A DNA stretch of 64,000 bases. Source: Andrena cerasifolii (lineage: Eukaryota > Arthropoda > Insecta > Hymenoptera > Andrenidae). The notes below the pieces were generated by a model, which did not search any database, was not told the origin of the DNA, and saw only the letters and a list, made by a program, of their open reading frames with translations. Position 1 is the first letter of the stretch. Every line of letters begins with the position of its first letter. The DNA is taken from positions 11,917,433 through 11,981,432 of the forward strand of contig NC_135120.1 in the NCBI RefSeq assembly GCF_050908995.1, given 5' to 3'. The position numbers were made by a program, and so were the translations under genes. Positions 1 through 11,848 of the stretch are shown piece after piece.

Positions 1-1240
1 AGGAATATTTTATAAAAGTGGTACGATTAGATACAATATATTAGCGTCCGAGGTGGTGCATTCATTGGATGTTACTTTGTCCCAGTGTCTCCCCTCTCGA
101 TGAACGGTGAAATTGATTACATATAACGTATAAAAGTGGGTTGCTTTGGGTACATTTAAACACCGTGATAAGCTATCGACGCGGTATCTCCTGTTTGAAG
201 AAAGCGATACAGCCAGCACTGCTAATAATTCCCGAGGCGACCTGGAATCGCGATTCGGCGAGTATTATTCTGCCGTGTCGAGAACAAGGAAAACCATAAT
301 CAGTAGAGAATTCCGGGTAGTTGCGGTGCACGAGGGGCCCACGGAAATTATACAGCGCGAGGAGATGTGTGTCGCATTTGTGATTCACTTGGACGGAAAT
401 TGGCTTCGAAAGGTCGTCGAAAGTCGATTTGCAGCTAAGCTATCATTGAATTCGTTCGGATACGCATTAGGATTTTTCCTCTTCACTCGTGCTTTCCACT
501 TAGCGTCCGATTATATTAGAAAATCATTACTCGTCTTAGTACTCCATCACTCCGCCCCGAGAATATCAAAACGTTCTCCTGAATCATCCAGAGATCTCCG
601 ATGTAAATCAATGAGCTCGTATCGGCTAGCGTTCGATATTCTGTATCGTGCCGAGATGAACAGCGGAGGAAGCGTAGTTTGGGTCCGACCCCGCGCAGAC
701 CTATACTACTTGATTCAGGAATTACGTTGAGGAACGCAAGCCAGCTACTTTTCCTTAGAATAATTATCTGCAACTGGCAGGCTCTCTGCTCGCACTGAAA
801 TTGGCCGAGAAGCGCTAATTCAATACAGACAGTAGGAAGCACAATGGCGAGCTTGCGTTCCTTGTTATTGCGCGTGCAATGGATGCACGCGTACGTAGAT
901 ACAAATCGCAATTACGCCTGTGTAAACGTCGCCGGTAAGTGGTGGTGGCAGGCGTGTGTGTCCTAACCGACAAAAGGACAATGAACTATATGCCTGTAGC
1001 TTCCACCGTCCGGTGGCTAGTGATAACCAGTTTCGGTTATCAGCGAAATGGTCCCCGCTATATCCGTGTTTCGCGCAACGCTAAGGTCCTCGAACCTTCG
1101 GTGTACAAAGCAGGGAACGCTACAAAGAACACTTCGGTGACAGATAGAACCCCCGTCGACAAGTTGCTGTCGAATAAGCAGGGAAAGAATTCTAGTGTAA
1201 TTCCACCACCTGTTAATATAATAGCATGTTAGCATCGCCA
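1..1240. other. Non-coding stretch, no confirmed gene
   Basis: Long open frames run on both strands (about 146-730 forward and 516-911 reverse), but they overlap each other, have no recognisable domain and lack supported splice structure. The only piece worth attention is the short open segment 844-934, listed separately. Confidence 0.4.
844..934 (+). CDS. Possible first coding exon, gene unknown
   Basis: An ATG at 844 preceded by ACA opens a frame of 30 codons plus one base that reaches a perfect donor, GCCG|GTAAGT, at 934/935. The peptide begins MASLRSLLLRVQWMHAYVDT and matches no family I know. It would leave phase 1, whereas the first visible Dyrk2 exon must be entered in phase 0, so it is not simply the missing Dyrk2 exon. 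It may be the start of another gene, an untranslated exon, or chance. Confidence 0.18.
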
Positions 1241-1429
1241 ATTTTAAGGGTAGGGTCGAGGGCGGATGGCACCACGCTGTCTCCTGCCTTCGATGGTTTA
1301 TGACTGGGACTTAGACTGCGTGTGTTCCTGAATGGGGGTGCATGAGTCTAAACAGTCCTGGCGACCACTTTGGGTCTTTCAACTATCGGCTGTCGAAGGA
1401 TTGCTTATTTGAATGCAGAGAGAGAGTTT

Positions 1430-1625
1430 CGTTATAGCTAACGGCCTCACGCCGTATTGCCAAAGAATAGGGACTCTGTCCCTGGAGGATCTGGCCACGG
1501 AGTGAGGAAGGCTATGCCTTCTGGTATGCGAACTGTGATAAACCGCTCAGCCCTTACCCCAGAACTGTCCTGGATCGAGCTTCGTTGCTTGCTACCCTTA
1601 GAAATTCATTTCTAACAAGCATGTG
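1430..1625. other. Cluster of short perfect stem-loops, possible structured RNA
   Basis: Four compact inverted repeats lie within 180 bases: ACGGC/GCCGT (1441-1455), AGGGAC/GTCCCT with loop TCT (1469-1483), GAAGGC/GCCTTC with loop TAT (1507-1521), and TTAGAAAT/ATTTCTAA with loop TC (1598-1615). The last is extended by outer TGCTTG (1586-1591) and CAAGCA (1616-1621). Neighbouring sequence 1240-1430 is equally non-repetitive and GC-balanced. A T-rich run and the tail of a reverse-strand retroelement follow at 1648. It could be a structured non-coding RNA or the structured end of a retroelement; strand is undetermined. Confidence 0.35.
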
Positions 1626-1644
1626 CGTTCCACCGAGCAGAATC

Positions 1645-1880
1645 ATATTTTTTTTTTTTATTTATTTAAGTGTATCAACGGGATAAACCCTTTGCTATAA
1701 AAAGTACAAATCGCAGTCACACAAGCATAGAACAAACAATTAGGAAGTACAAAAGAAACATAATTCAAGTATCGTTTAAAATAATTACAATTACGCATTT
1801 CCCACGAAAACAATTTTCTCTGCAACTTTCTATCCTCTAAAAGTAACGAACCTGTTTTCCTGCGGCCCCTCAATTGTCGA
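1645..1880 (-). mobile_element. 5'-truncated non-LTR retrotransposon tail (candidate)
   Basis: Read on the reverse strand, a frame (1873-1658) ends GFIPLIHLNK and is followed at once by a TAAATAAATA run and a poly-A stretch (1648-1670). The better-supported tail at 23.07-23.49 kb ends in the same way: a GF-P-NK peptide end, then stop, then TAAATAAATA. Only the last couple of hundred bases are present, as expected for aborted target-primed reverse transcription. No reverse-transcriptase motif is visible. Confidence 0.35.
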
Positions 1881-1899
1881 TCACGTGGCGAGGAAGTGA

Positions 1900-3690
1900 A
1901 CAGGAACGAAAAGAAGCAGCAAAGATCAGCGTTCCAGAAAAGTAATTGCTTTTACGGGGCCGTAGCTTTCGTCTGACCACTCAGAGTCATCATCAAACTT
2001 GCATGCAGCTCTGAAGTCCCCTCTGGGATGTCCCAGCCCCGGGAGCTCGGCTACCCCAGATAGAGGATGCGCGCAAAGACGCGCGGCAGGGTTTTCGCGT
2101 TTAATGAACACCGAGTGCTCGAACAAATGACATCGATTCTTGTTCACGTGCGGCGGGGTCAAGTGGTTCAGCCGCCAGCCACTCTGCTAATTAAAGACGA
2201 GAGACGGCGAGGGAGACCCGAGGACTGCTCTCCGCGGCGATCTTGGATCGAGCTGATACGGCTGAACGCCCCTCGAAATAGCGTCTGCCTCGTCTTGTCG
2301 TTATTAAAACGACGTCGCGGCTCGGAGCCTAGTCGCAGCCTCTCGTTGCTCGCTCCCGATAATTACGGCTTTCCCGCGAGCCTTCGGCGAATGGGGGCCG
2401 CGTAACTGGTAGTTCGCTTTTGTTGGAACGCTGGGTTCACGGTTGGCCGTGTATTAATCTCGCTCCACCTAGATCAAAGACGTGCACGTCAGGGTCGCGC
2501 GGGTCCCGTTACCGTGTCCCGCGGGTTCACCGGGTTAATAGAGCCATTCCGATGATTCGTCGATTCCCGATCCCTAAAGCAGATAAGCTGGGAAACTCGG
2601 ACGAAACACGCTACTCGCCAGGACGTTGCTTCCTTCTCCCCCGCACAGTGGCACCGCGGTGTCTCCCGACGGCTGTTTGGTATCGACGTGGCTTCCGCTG
2701 GGCCGCACGACACTGGGCCCCCGTCACGTGACTTCCGTCACAGCTCGTTCGCGCGCGTTTACACGGCGAACAACGCGCATTTCCATATGCATTACGCGCT
2801 CGGCGCATACGAAAGACGCGTTTCTTACCCTCGACGCACCTTCCACCGCGGAGCTGTGTTTACGTTTGGTTGGATGAAAACGTCGTAATTTCGAGAAGCG
2901 TTTATATTAGTCGCTTATCCTCGCACGGAACTTAGGAGCATAGTTGCGTCGTTCGTTTAGCATAGGGGTTCATTGAACCTCTGCTGTTTCAGTCTCGCGT
3001 CGGTGGTTGCTGAGAAGTGAAGAGTGAAAAATGGAGCACGTTAATTGTTGTAATAGGGGTTTATTTCGCGAGAGTCGAGATTGGGAATGCACGAGCCGTT
3101 GAGTTTATCATATCGCGAAGCAATTAACGCGGATAAATTCTTTCGTTCGGAGGATATTTAAATTTATACGACTTACAATGGTGACGTAATTTAATTATTG
3201 CAGAAATTGAATTATAAACGTGTTGAAATTATGTTGAGGATAATAGCAACGCTCTGTTTTATTCTCCCGGCGATCAATTCGCCGCGGGATCCTTTTTAAT
3301 TGAAATTTCGTTTGGGACGAGCACTTTCAGTGCGCCGGTCGTGATAATGGTGACATAAACACACCTTGCATCAGGGCGCAGGCTCGTAATTGCGAAGCAA
3401 CTTATCGTTAAGCGGGACAGCGTTGATCAACGTTTTCCGGCTTCTGGAGTGAACGTCTCCTTGTATGTCAAGGCGACCAGCCACCTCGGGGCTGTGTAAT
3501 TTCTTCGCGAAAATCGGCGAGTCAGCGGTGTCAGGACTCGGACGAAAACGCGCGACGTTGTACCGAGCCTCCGCTGTGCCTTGCAAAAGTAATAAGTAGG
3601 TCGCGTCAGCGAATTCGTTGCTATTTCTCGTGGCCTTTCTATCGACTACCTACGACTCCTTAGACGTACCAGATTCTTTTCCACAAAGAC
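1900..3690. other. Intergenic, GC-rich then AT-rich, nothing identified
   Basis: Between 2050 and 2880 the sequence is GC-rich with overlapping open frames on both strands and no family signature. From 2900 to 3690 it becomes AT-rich. No splice-consistent gene, RNA gene or terminal-inverted-repeat element was recognised. Confidence 0.4.
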
Positions 3691-3694
3691 TTAC

Positions 3695-4270
3695 TTAAGG
3701 GGGTACAACGGGTATTTCGGGGTCAAAAAATCGAAATTTTGTATCGATTGGTTATGATAACCACAAGTCTTAGAAGTATTTTAAAAAAGATTTAATTAAA
3801 AAATTTGAAAAATCGCCAGAGTTACAGCGTAAAAAGTAACAGGCGGCCCAGTGTAGGCAAACGCGCCGCGGCAGGGTTTAAAAACCGTTTTTCTCAAAGC
3901 TACGTTTCTCAAGACAGTGAACATCGTAACTCGAGAACGGATCGATATTTTTCGTTGAAATTTTAACTGAACCTACAAAACACTTTTCTCCACAATATGG
4001 AACTCGCTCGATAAGATCGCATGACTTTAACAACATTTGAGACAACATTTATCACAGAATTACTCCAGTGAAATCCTTCAAAATTGATATTTGTTGCGTA
4101 ACTCCGTGAATTTTTATTAAAATTTTTCCACCGAGCTCCACATTGCGAAGAAGACTGTTTTGTAGCTTCAGTTAAAATTTCAACTAAAAATATTAATCCG
4201 TCCTCGACTTACGATGTTCACCGTTTTAACGCGTGCATTGCGCAGCGCCCACTTTGACGTTTTGTAATTC
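3695..4270. mobile_element. TTAA-type foldback MITE, right end approximate
   Basis: The element opens TTAAGGGGGTACAACGGG at 3695. Internally it folds back: 3921-4010 (GAACATCGTAACTCGAGAAC onward) is an imperfect inverted copy of about 4130-4225. The same opening and the same internal fold-back occur in the element at 26987-27661. I could not see the matching CCCCCTTAA at the right end, so that boundary is uncertain. Confidence 0.55.
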
Positions 4271-4359
4271 CTTTAATTTTTAATATTTTTGCAGGCTTCC
4301 TAGTCTTAAAATGCGTGTTATATCCACAATAAGGTATTGTAAAACGTGCAAATTTCAAT

Positions 4360-4719
4360 TTAGAAAACAAAGAATAATAATTGTGGTTTTATCCAAACTT
4401 CCACATCAACGTTTGCCACCTGGACCATTTTCCTTAAATCCGCCACTGATCGCAATTCTTTCATAGCTGCGTTCAGTGCTTCCGACAGTGAAGCGCTTCC
4501 TCGTCCAAAAACAAGCCGAACCCGTGGAATGATGTTGTTCCTTCCGTGTAGTTTCCTTTTCAAAGAAAAGCCACTTACTTTCTTCCCTTCGGACTGTTCA
4601 CTCTTTTGAAGCTCTGTTTTTAAAATACCTTCAGCCCGCATCTCACTTCGCAGACGAAGGATCCCATTCTCCGAGTTGTTGTCTGAGCTTTTCTGGCCAG
4701 GCTGCCAAATTCCTGCCAC
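4360..4719 (-). other. Unassigned 119-codon open frame overlapping a transposon end
   Basis: The reverse-strand frame begins MAGIWQPGQKSSDNNSENG and is rich in charged residues, with a basic middle (SLKRKLHGRN) and then PRVRLVFGRG. Its C-terminal third reads through the hAT-like MITE end at 4411-4448. I do not recognise it. It may be a decayed retrocopy or transposon-derived fragment, or chance. Confidence 0.2.
4411..4448 (-). mobile_element. Fragment of CAGTGGCGG hAT-like MITE
   Basis: Read from 4448 downward the sequence starts CAGTGGCGGATTTAAGGAAA and stays similar, with about four mismatches in 42 bases, to the left end of the complete element at 51384-51618. The other terminus is absent, so this is a solo end. 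Confidence 0.55.
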
Positions 4720-5885
4720 GGTTTAATGGCGATAGAAGCACGGATCGCTGGGTACGCTAAAAGGGTGAAAGCCGCGGGATGTTCGACGCATTTCGATGCA
4801 CCTCTCGCGTTCCAACTGTTCGCTTACATCGGTTACATGTGTGAACGCGACGCGACACGCGGGAGCTTACATTGTAACACGTGTTCCCGGTCACGTGTGC
4901 ACGGTTCGCGTGCGCAAGAAGGTCGCGTACGACTTTTCCCTCGCGAGGACGCATCCGGCTCCGTCCTGGGACCATCTCCTCGCAAACGGTGTCGTTTAAA
5001 ATCGTACGACGAAAACAAAATGCAGTAGAACTCCATTTATTCGAAGCAATTCTGTCCCAGTATATTCCTGGATCACTGAGCATCTTGCTGAGCTCTTATT
5101 CTCGAGGAAAACATATAAATGCTTCCTTATATCCGATCAGTAAAATAAAAGATAGCGTATTCGAACGCGCGATGAAAGAGGGAATCAGTGGACTCTTATT
5201 ATCCGAACGATCCACTTATCTGAACGGTCGTGTCCTTCGACATGTTCGAATAAAAGAACCCCCACTGTATTCAAATTAATACTCGGCTGCTTTTCGACAA
5301 GAAAGTTGAATCGAGATTTTGCTACCTTGCACGATGCACGGGGGCTGTGGGAATTAACGAGCAATTAAAGGAAATCGATATCTAGAAGGAGATAGAAGAT
5401 CAATACCAAAAGCAATCACGCTCTCTGAATCGATCAGATTTCATGTTGCAAGTGTTTCTTATCTGCGATCGAAGGGGTGCGCAGAGGGCAAGCGTTTATA
5501 CTGTTTATAGCAATTACCCGCGATCTAATTGCTGGCCGAGAAGCGTGCCTTTAAGTGAAAGTTGCGAGACCGATTAACTAAATAGACGATAATTAGAATT
5601 GCTTTCGCTGGTGATCGGTTATTTATGCGTCGAGGATTGATTAACGCGTAGGTAACCATTAGTTGCTGTAATTGAAGCGCTTATTGCTCCCTCGCGTTTG
5701 ACCAAAACAAAACGTAATTATTGACCAATTATTTCAATAGTCTGCTCGCTCGCTTGCCCTTCCACTTGCCACATCGACGCGTGCATGGGATCGTACAGAG
5801 AGAGTCTATGGAAAGTTTAAAAAGCTTGGTTATAACTTCTCAGATCAACCACTCCTTTCTTTAATCTGGAATCTCGTAAACCCTC
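4720..5885. other. Intergenic, nothing identified
   Basis: A GC-rich patch at 4730-5000 carries several overlapping short frames without family signature. The remainder is AT-rich without recognisable repeats or genes. Confidence 0.4.
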
Positions 5886-6482
5886 TTAACCCATTCATTG
5901 CCAACTACGGGATATCTCGTACTTTGCGCTACAAGTTTATGTTGGTTGCAATTTCTCAGGGAATAAGTATAAACTTATAAAGCCGTTTGAATTAGGAATT
6001 ATTAGAAAGAACGAACGAAAATTGTATATAATATTTTTTTTTAAAAACTATCTACGCAATAACACTTTTTATTATCAAAATAATAACTTACATGATTCGG
6101 TTTTAATGCTTGGAGCCGACAATAGGTTTTCCCAGTAGGGAGCGTTACACATTTGTGTTATTGGTCGTCGCCAAATGAAATTAGGAGATGATCATTCAAA
6201 CAAAACGAAAGGAACACTTCTTTGTATATAAAAAATTTCATTGAAAAAAAAAAACAATACAAGATATCTCGTATGCGGCACTCAGCACAGGAATTTTATT
6301 CAGTGACGCCAGCTACGAGATATCTCGCAGTGTTTTCTTTTTAATTACTGTAAATCCATTTTAGTACTATGTCTGCAACTAAATATTATTATATATTGTG
6401 AAAATCTATGCGCTTTCCTTAAAACAAAGTCTTGGCGCCCAGGGCAACACGCTCTACATTTGCCTGGCAGTGTATGGGTCAA
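5886..6482. mobile_element. TTAA-type MITE with 17-bp terminal inverted repeats
   Basis: The left terminus is TTAACCCATTCATTGCC. The right terminus, read inward on the other strand, is TTGACCCATACACTGCC (+ strand 466-482 of the 6-kb block). Inside, GATATCTCGTA-type palindromic motifs recur near 5908, 6262 and 6317 in inverted arrangement. No coding capacity is seen. A TTAA flank suggests a piggyBac-like source. Confidence 0.5.
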
Positions 6483-6591
6483 GTGACTGCACAGAGATGG
6501 AGAAAATGAAGTGGGTGATTCTACGTGAAAAAATAGGACGAAAATCAAGAGTAACGAAATTGCTGTGGAAGCTTCATTTCTTAGTTATTCA

Positions 6592-6730
6592 TGTTTGAAA
6601 ATGGGGCCTGGAACGCCTGAAGAATGGCAATTCGACGACCGAGCAGGCCCCCACTACTGACCTGCGCAACGTAGACCGCTGGTCGCCTAATTGCCATCCT
6701 TCAGGCGTTCCGCACTCGACTATTCAAACT
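6592..6730. mobile_element. Small foldback MITE
   Basis: Arms 6610-6632 (GGAACGCCTGAAGAATGGCA onward) and 6689-6711 are inverted copies with one mismatch in 23 bases. Weaker pairing continues outward to GTTTGAA (6593-6599) and TTCAAAC (6723-6729). The loop is about 56 bases. Class could not be assigned. Confidence 0.5.
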
Positions 6731-6886
6731 CCATTCTTGATATATAAAGCAGAAAGTGCTTGTGTGTTTGTCGCCTAAAAACTTTCGAACAGTAAACTCT
6801 GAGGTAAAAAATGTGTTCCAGCTCATTATGCCTAGCTAATCCAGAAGAATCTGATTATTTTCACAAAAAATAAATAAATAGTAGTG

Positions 6887-6945
6887 CTCAAATATTTCCA
6901 AAGCTAGTGGCGCAAATATTTCCAAAGCTAGTGGCTCAAACATTT
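6887..6945. repeat. Short 24-bp tandem repeat, about 2.5 copies
   Basis: The unit CNCAAATATTTCCAAAGCTA plus GTGG is present at 6887 and 6911, with a partial third copy at 6935. Confidence 0.8.
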
Positions 6946-6949
6946 TTTT

Positions 6950-9900
6950 TATAAAATCAGAATCTAAATTTCGGGCGAAGCCGAGTAGCGAGGCTAGCAA
7001 CTAATAAACGAAGCCTCCACCGCGCTTTCCTTCCTCTTATTTTGTCATGTAGAACCACCCATTTCATCAACACTAATACGCCTTCCAATCCCTCAACAAA
7101 TCAAAACTTGCAATTCACGATGAAACGCGAGGGTTCCACCTGGTTCCCGCAGAAACCTCGCGTTAACCTCGCGGGGGAAAGATCGTGGAATCTTTAACGA
7201 GATCCCAGTACTCGACGAGGCAATTAAAAGATCCATTCCCACGATGCGGAGGATGGATCGAGGGCATTGGTTAGGGGTTGGATGATCGGTCACGTGCGAT
7301 CGAAATCGATTTTCGCGCGTGGCGCCACTCGGGCCCATCGGGACCGGCGAAATGTAATTGCTCTCGCTGGATCGTTCGACCGATCCCCGCGGCGGGAATC
7401 CAGCTGTTCGAACTGACCCGTGGACGGAACGGAAATTGTGTCGGCGACGCCCGCGTACGACAGGAGCATCCGAGATGCGGCAGCGCGATTGAATTTCAAT
7501 ACGCAGAAGAAGCTGCGGCGTGTTTGCGTGCCGTGTGTTGGGCAATGAAAGGCTTCCACGGGCTTGACGTTCGATTGTCTTCCCAGCTTCCATTGTCCCT
7601 TCGATCGAGGCCTCCGTTTGCGGGAGCACCGCGTCGAGGGGCGGGAGGGCGTCCTCGCAGAGGAGCGTGTAACGGAATCTTAATGCGTCAACCCGCCATG
7701 CGCGGTTTTAATCGAATCCACGTTTCCAGAGGAGAGTTTTATCGCTTGCACGGAAACGGCCGGGGGCACAGTGGGTGGGTAACCGCGAGGACGACGCTGA
7801 TGGACACACCTTGGCGTAATTAGCAGCGTCGCGTTAGCTGACGCAGAACTGCATCCTCCTTGATCGAAATCTTGGGTTCTAAGGCTTCTTGCAATGTAAT
7901 TATTATTTCGTATTTCGCGGCTGGTATCGACGCTTCGAGTGGCGCAAACTTTGGAAAAATGGCCCTCTCTATGTTTCTAATAAAATCGTAACCCTCGCGT
8001 GGCATCGCCCTTTCACACCTTCTCTCCCATCAGCCATCGTGTTGCGAATCCTCCAACTAAGAATTGCCTTTTCCTTCGACATTTTTCGAAGGTACCCACA
8101 GTGCGGCGCGTACATGGGCGTTCCGGACAAAACTCGTAACTTCTGAATATATGAGCTTTCGACCTAAGTAGCGTGATATTTTTTTAACGAGAATAACGAG
8201 ATGCAGGGATTGGTGTGTACAAAAATATACATACAGTTCCATTATAAAAATTCAGGTGATCTTGATTTTTTTTTTAATAGAAAGTTTTTTTATCAATATC
8301 TAGTTTTGCAATTTATTGCCAACTGAATACTGGCTAACGTTCGTTCGAAACATTTTTCTGTCAAATTATTTTTATCACGTTTTATTATTTTTATCGCGTT
8401 TCACTGCTATTTTAAAACTGAAAATACTCTTTTAAAACTCTTGATGCAGAACGAAACCACTTTTCAATAATTTGTTGGTGCGTCCTCGTTGAACGAATAG
8501 ATTTCCTTAACCAAACGATAAATAACATTCAGTGTAGCAGTTTATAGCAGAACAAAAATGATGTGGCAACGTGATACAATAGCTTCTTGAGACAGAAGAA
8601 TAAAAATTACAGGATAGTTTGAACCGTTCTTTCTGAAACTCTTTTTTTTTCAAAAAAAAGTTTTTCCAAATTGGAAATTGAGGTTATACATGCCTCTATT
8701 CAAATGACCTATTTAAAAAAAAATCACAAACAAGAACGAATACTGCGTGAGAACGCTAATATTGTTTTTTTTTTGGTTATAAGAAACATATGATAATTAT
8801 TGATACTCTGTTGGTTTATTGGGATATTATATTTTACATTCATGTTCCTTATTTATGGAATAATTAAAACATTTATTATTTCCATTTTTGTCCATTACGT
8901 GCCGCACTGTGCGCACCCAACTAAAGCGACAAATATTTTTAGGATGCCGGTAAAGAGGCATTTATTGCCAGTTGTTAACACTACGACAAATGACCCATAA
9001 CTCCCCGATTGTGTCCCGGGCAGACAATATTTTGGCCCCGTGAAGTCGACCCCGAAAAAATGTCCCCGATATTTATCGCCGCGCTGTATATGGCGCGCGC
9101 TGATTGCCCTCGTCGGACGGGTCCTCGATCGATCAAGGAGGATGCTCGTACACGTTGGAATGCGCACGTTGGAAACGCGATAGAGAAAGATGTAGCTGGG
9201 TCGCGTCTAGTCTCGCCATGTATGAGCATAAAGGTTTTATTGCCTTATTAAGGATCAGCCCGCGTGCACGCGCGCGCTCGCGCTCGCGAGAGCTCGATAC
9301 CCCCCTTGGTTCGACCGGGTGTATCGAGACGAGAAGAAAGACGGAAAACCGGAACTCCGAAACCAGTTTATTATTCGAAACGTAGGTTAGTCCTGCCCCG
9401 CGACTCTCGAGCGAAGAAAGAAGCCTGGGCCGAGCGCGACGCGGCTCTTCAGGATTTTCTAGCAGGTTTTATTCGAGGCCAGCCTTCGTCGGCAGATAAT
9501 GCCGCGGATCGCTTTTGTCGGCCACAAGTACCCTCGACATTGTTATTTCCTTGAGAAATTGCTGCTCCTGTCCATAAATGTAACGTTGCCAGGTTTTTCC
9601 CCGTTTCTCATCGGTTCCAGTCGAGTCCAGCCAGCGGCGCAGCGAGTTTTGAATAACGAAGCCGGGGTTATTTAAATTCGCGATGGTCGGGAAAACACTC
9701 GAATTTCCCGTCTTCGTTTTCTCCACGGTGATTCGCCGGTTGGTGCCGAGGACGTCTCTGCTGTTTAATATTCGCCGTTCTGTGCGCTGAAACGGAGAAA
9801 GGGAAAGATATTTTGATCCTTTACGCTTTGAGTTGTACGTGATCTGCGTCACTCGAGTGTGGTGTTTCTTAGTGTGTCGTAGGAGTGTGGTTCAGTGAGG

Positions 9901-10270
9901 CTGAAGAGAGATAAGTCCTCTGGGAAAGGCACCCAGCCTCTGCAGATGAAACCTTGTATGATTGGTGAAAATGTTAGAACTCTAAGGTAGAAGTCTGGGG
10001 GCTGGGGAACATCAAACGTCACGCGACCTCCAGTTTTAAACTTTGGAGGCTTTGGAGTACCGAGGGATAAATTTGAAAGATTCTAGAATTGGAAATTTCG
10101 ATCTAGGGGCTTCAAACTGCTGCCCTATCCCAAGGGTTTGATACCTCGAGAGATTTGAATTCTGGAGATTCGAGAACACAAGTTTTGGAACTTCAAGGTC
10201 TCTGAATCTTTGTAACTCTCAAAACCTGGGAATTTCACCATATCGGATTCTAAATCCTGAAGATTCTATA
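6950..10270. other. Intergenic, no supported gene
   Basis: Two GC-rich islands (about 7100-7830 and 9000-9860) carry overlapping open frames on both strands of up to 181 codons. None shows a domain, and the frames are mutually exclusive. The 8150-8900 part is AT-rich with homopolymer runs. These islands may be regulatory, but nothing in the sequence proves it. Confidence 0.4.
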
Positions 10271-10274
10271 TAAT

Positions 10275-10860
10275 ATTTTAGTCTCTAAGAATTTCATACC
10301 GCCCAATTTTAATCTCTAGGAATTTCAAACTCCCAAATTTTAATCCCTAAGAATTTCAAACCGCCAAATTTCAATCTCTAAGAATTTCAAACCTCCAAAT
10401 TTCAATCCCTGAGAATTTTAAACTCCCAAATTTTAATCTTTAAGAATTTTTACCCTCAAATTTTAATCTCTGAGAATTTCAAATCCCCAAACTTCAATCT
10501 CTAAGAATTTCAAACCTCCAAATTTCAATACCTGAGAATTTTAAACCCCCAAATTTTAATCTCTAAGAATTTCAAACCCTCAAATTTTAATCTCTAAGAA
10601 CTTTAAACTCCCAAATTTTAATCTTTAAGAATTTTTACCCTCAAATTTTAACCTCTAAGAATTTCAAAGCCCCAAACTTCAATCTCTAAGAATTTCAAAT
10701 TCCCAAATTTCAATCTCTAGAAATTTCAGTCTCTAGAAATTTCAGTCTCTAGAAATTTAAATTTCTCAAATTTAAATCTCGAGTAATTTAAAACTCTCAA
10801 ATTCCCAAATTAAAATCCCAAATTTCAATCTCCAAAAATTTCAAACTCCCTAACTTCAAA
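10275..10860. repeat. 31-bp minisatellite, about 19 copies
   Basis: The consensus core is AATCTCTAAGAATTTCAAAC followed by CCCCAAATTTT, repeating every 31 bases (for example phase points 10561 and 10592). Copies vary by substitutions. The array grades at both sides into degenerate copies (10200-10275 and 10720-10880), where a shorter sub-unit TCTAGAAATTTCAG is repeated. Confidence 0.85.
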
Positions 10861-10869
10861 TTTCCAAAG

Positions 10870-11845
10870 TCTCACATCCAGCCTGCAGCGAACTCTGAGC
10901 TCCATCCGCCAAGCCCGAACCATCCCAAAACCCCAAAGTCCTCAAACCTAAAGTACCCAACATCCCCTGCCAACGATCTTCTTCATCTCATCCAACGACC
11001 CTGTCGACGTTGCCTTTCGAGCACCCTCGCATCCGTCGCTCCTAGTACTCCACACGCGTTCCATACTCGCGCGACAACATTTCCACGGTGTGGTTCGAGA
11101 TACATATTTACCAAGTGTCGCTGCCGCGAGGAAAGGCTCCATCGACGCATCGCGCGCGCCTTTTAAAAACGACGATCGCCGTTTGACGCACGGGAGCCAG
11201 TTCCGTTTTCGTGTCGCGGGGCTGTTCAATATTTAACGCGCGTCACTATTTTCGTCTGGAAATCCTTCGGGTAGTCTATTCACGGGACCGCGGCGGTTCT
11301 CGAAGCGGGCAACGGGGCGTTCTCTTCGCGCAAGGAAAACAACGCTCGACCGTTGAGCAATCTGCATAATTTGTCCGGAGGAAACCGAGCGAGCGACAGT
11401 AACACAATGTGAGATCAAGGTATGACAGGATGACATCCGATGCGAAGTGTCTGCCCGATCGTGTCTGGTACGTCGCTTCGGTCTCGTTGCAATAAACACT
11501 CTCATCGTTGCACTTTGTCAGCCAGCTGGGCTGCTTGTTACTTGGCACGGTTCGTTTAGATAGCGAGGCAGGTTATCGCCTAGTTGCGTGCTTTCGGCGG
11601 CGATAGGAAACTGGCGACGTCTCTTGACACACTTTTTATAAATAACACTTTTATTAAAAATAGTGGTACAATCGGGCGTGGGTCGATTCCTCGAGCAAAA
11701 GTGTGCAAAAAATGTGTGAAATTCAAGGTTTTGTGCGATTATCGAGCCTTGCCGTGGATCGCATTCTGTTAAATTATATCCATGGAACCTTAAATGCACG
11801 TGGAATGGAGGATGAATCGTCACAGAAATTAAGCTCCATCCAATT
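10870..11845. other. Intergenic, nothing identified
   Basis: The stretch is GC-rich around 10950-11500, with short overlapping frames and no family match. No repeat or RNA gene was recognised. Confidence 0.4.
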
Positions 11846-11848
11846 AGG

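Noticed and set aside
146..730. 194-codon forward frame
   Set aside because: It does not start with a clear ATG at its upstream edge and has no family signature. A chance origin cannot be excluded, so it was not called a gene.
7093..7823. Overlapping 178- and 181-codon frames on opposite strands
   Set aside because: They overlap on both strands in a GC-rich island, with Arg/Gly-rich composition, no domain and no splice partners. Likely by-products of base composition.
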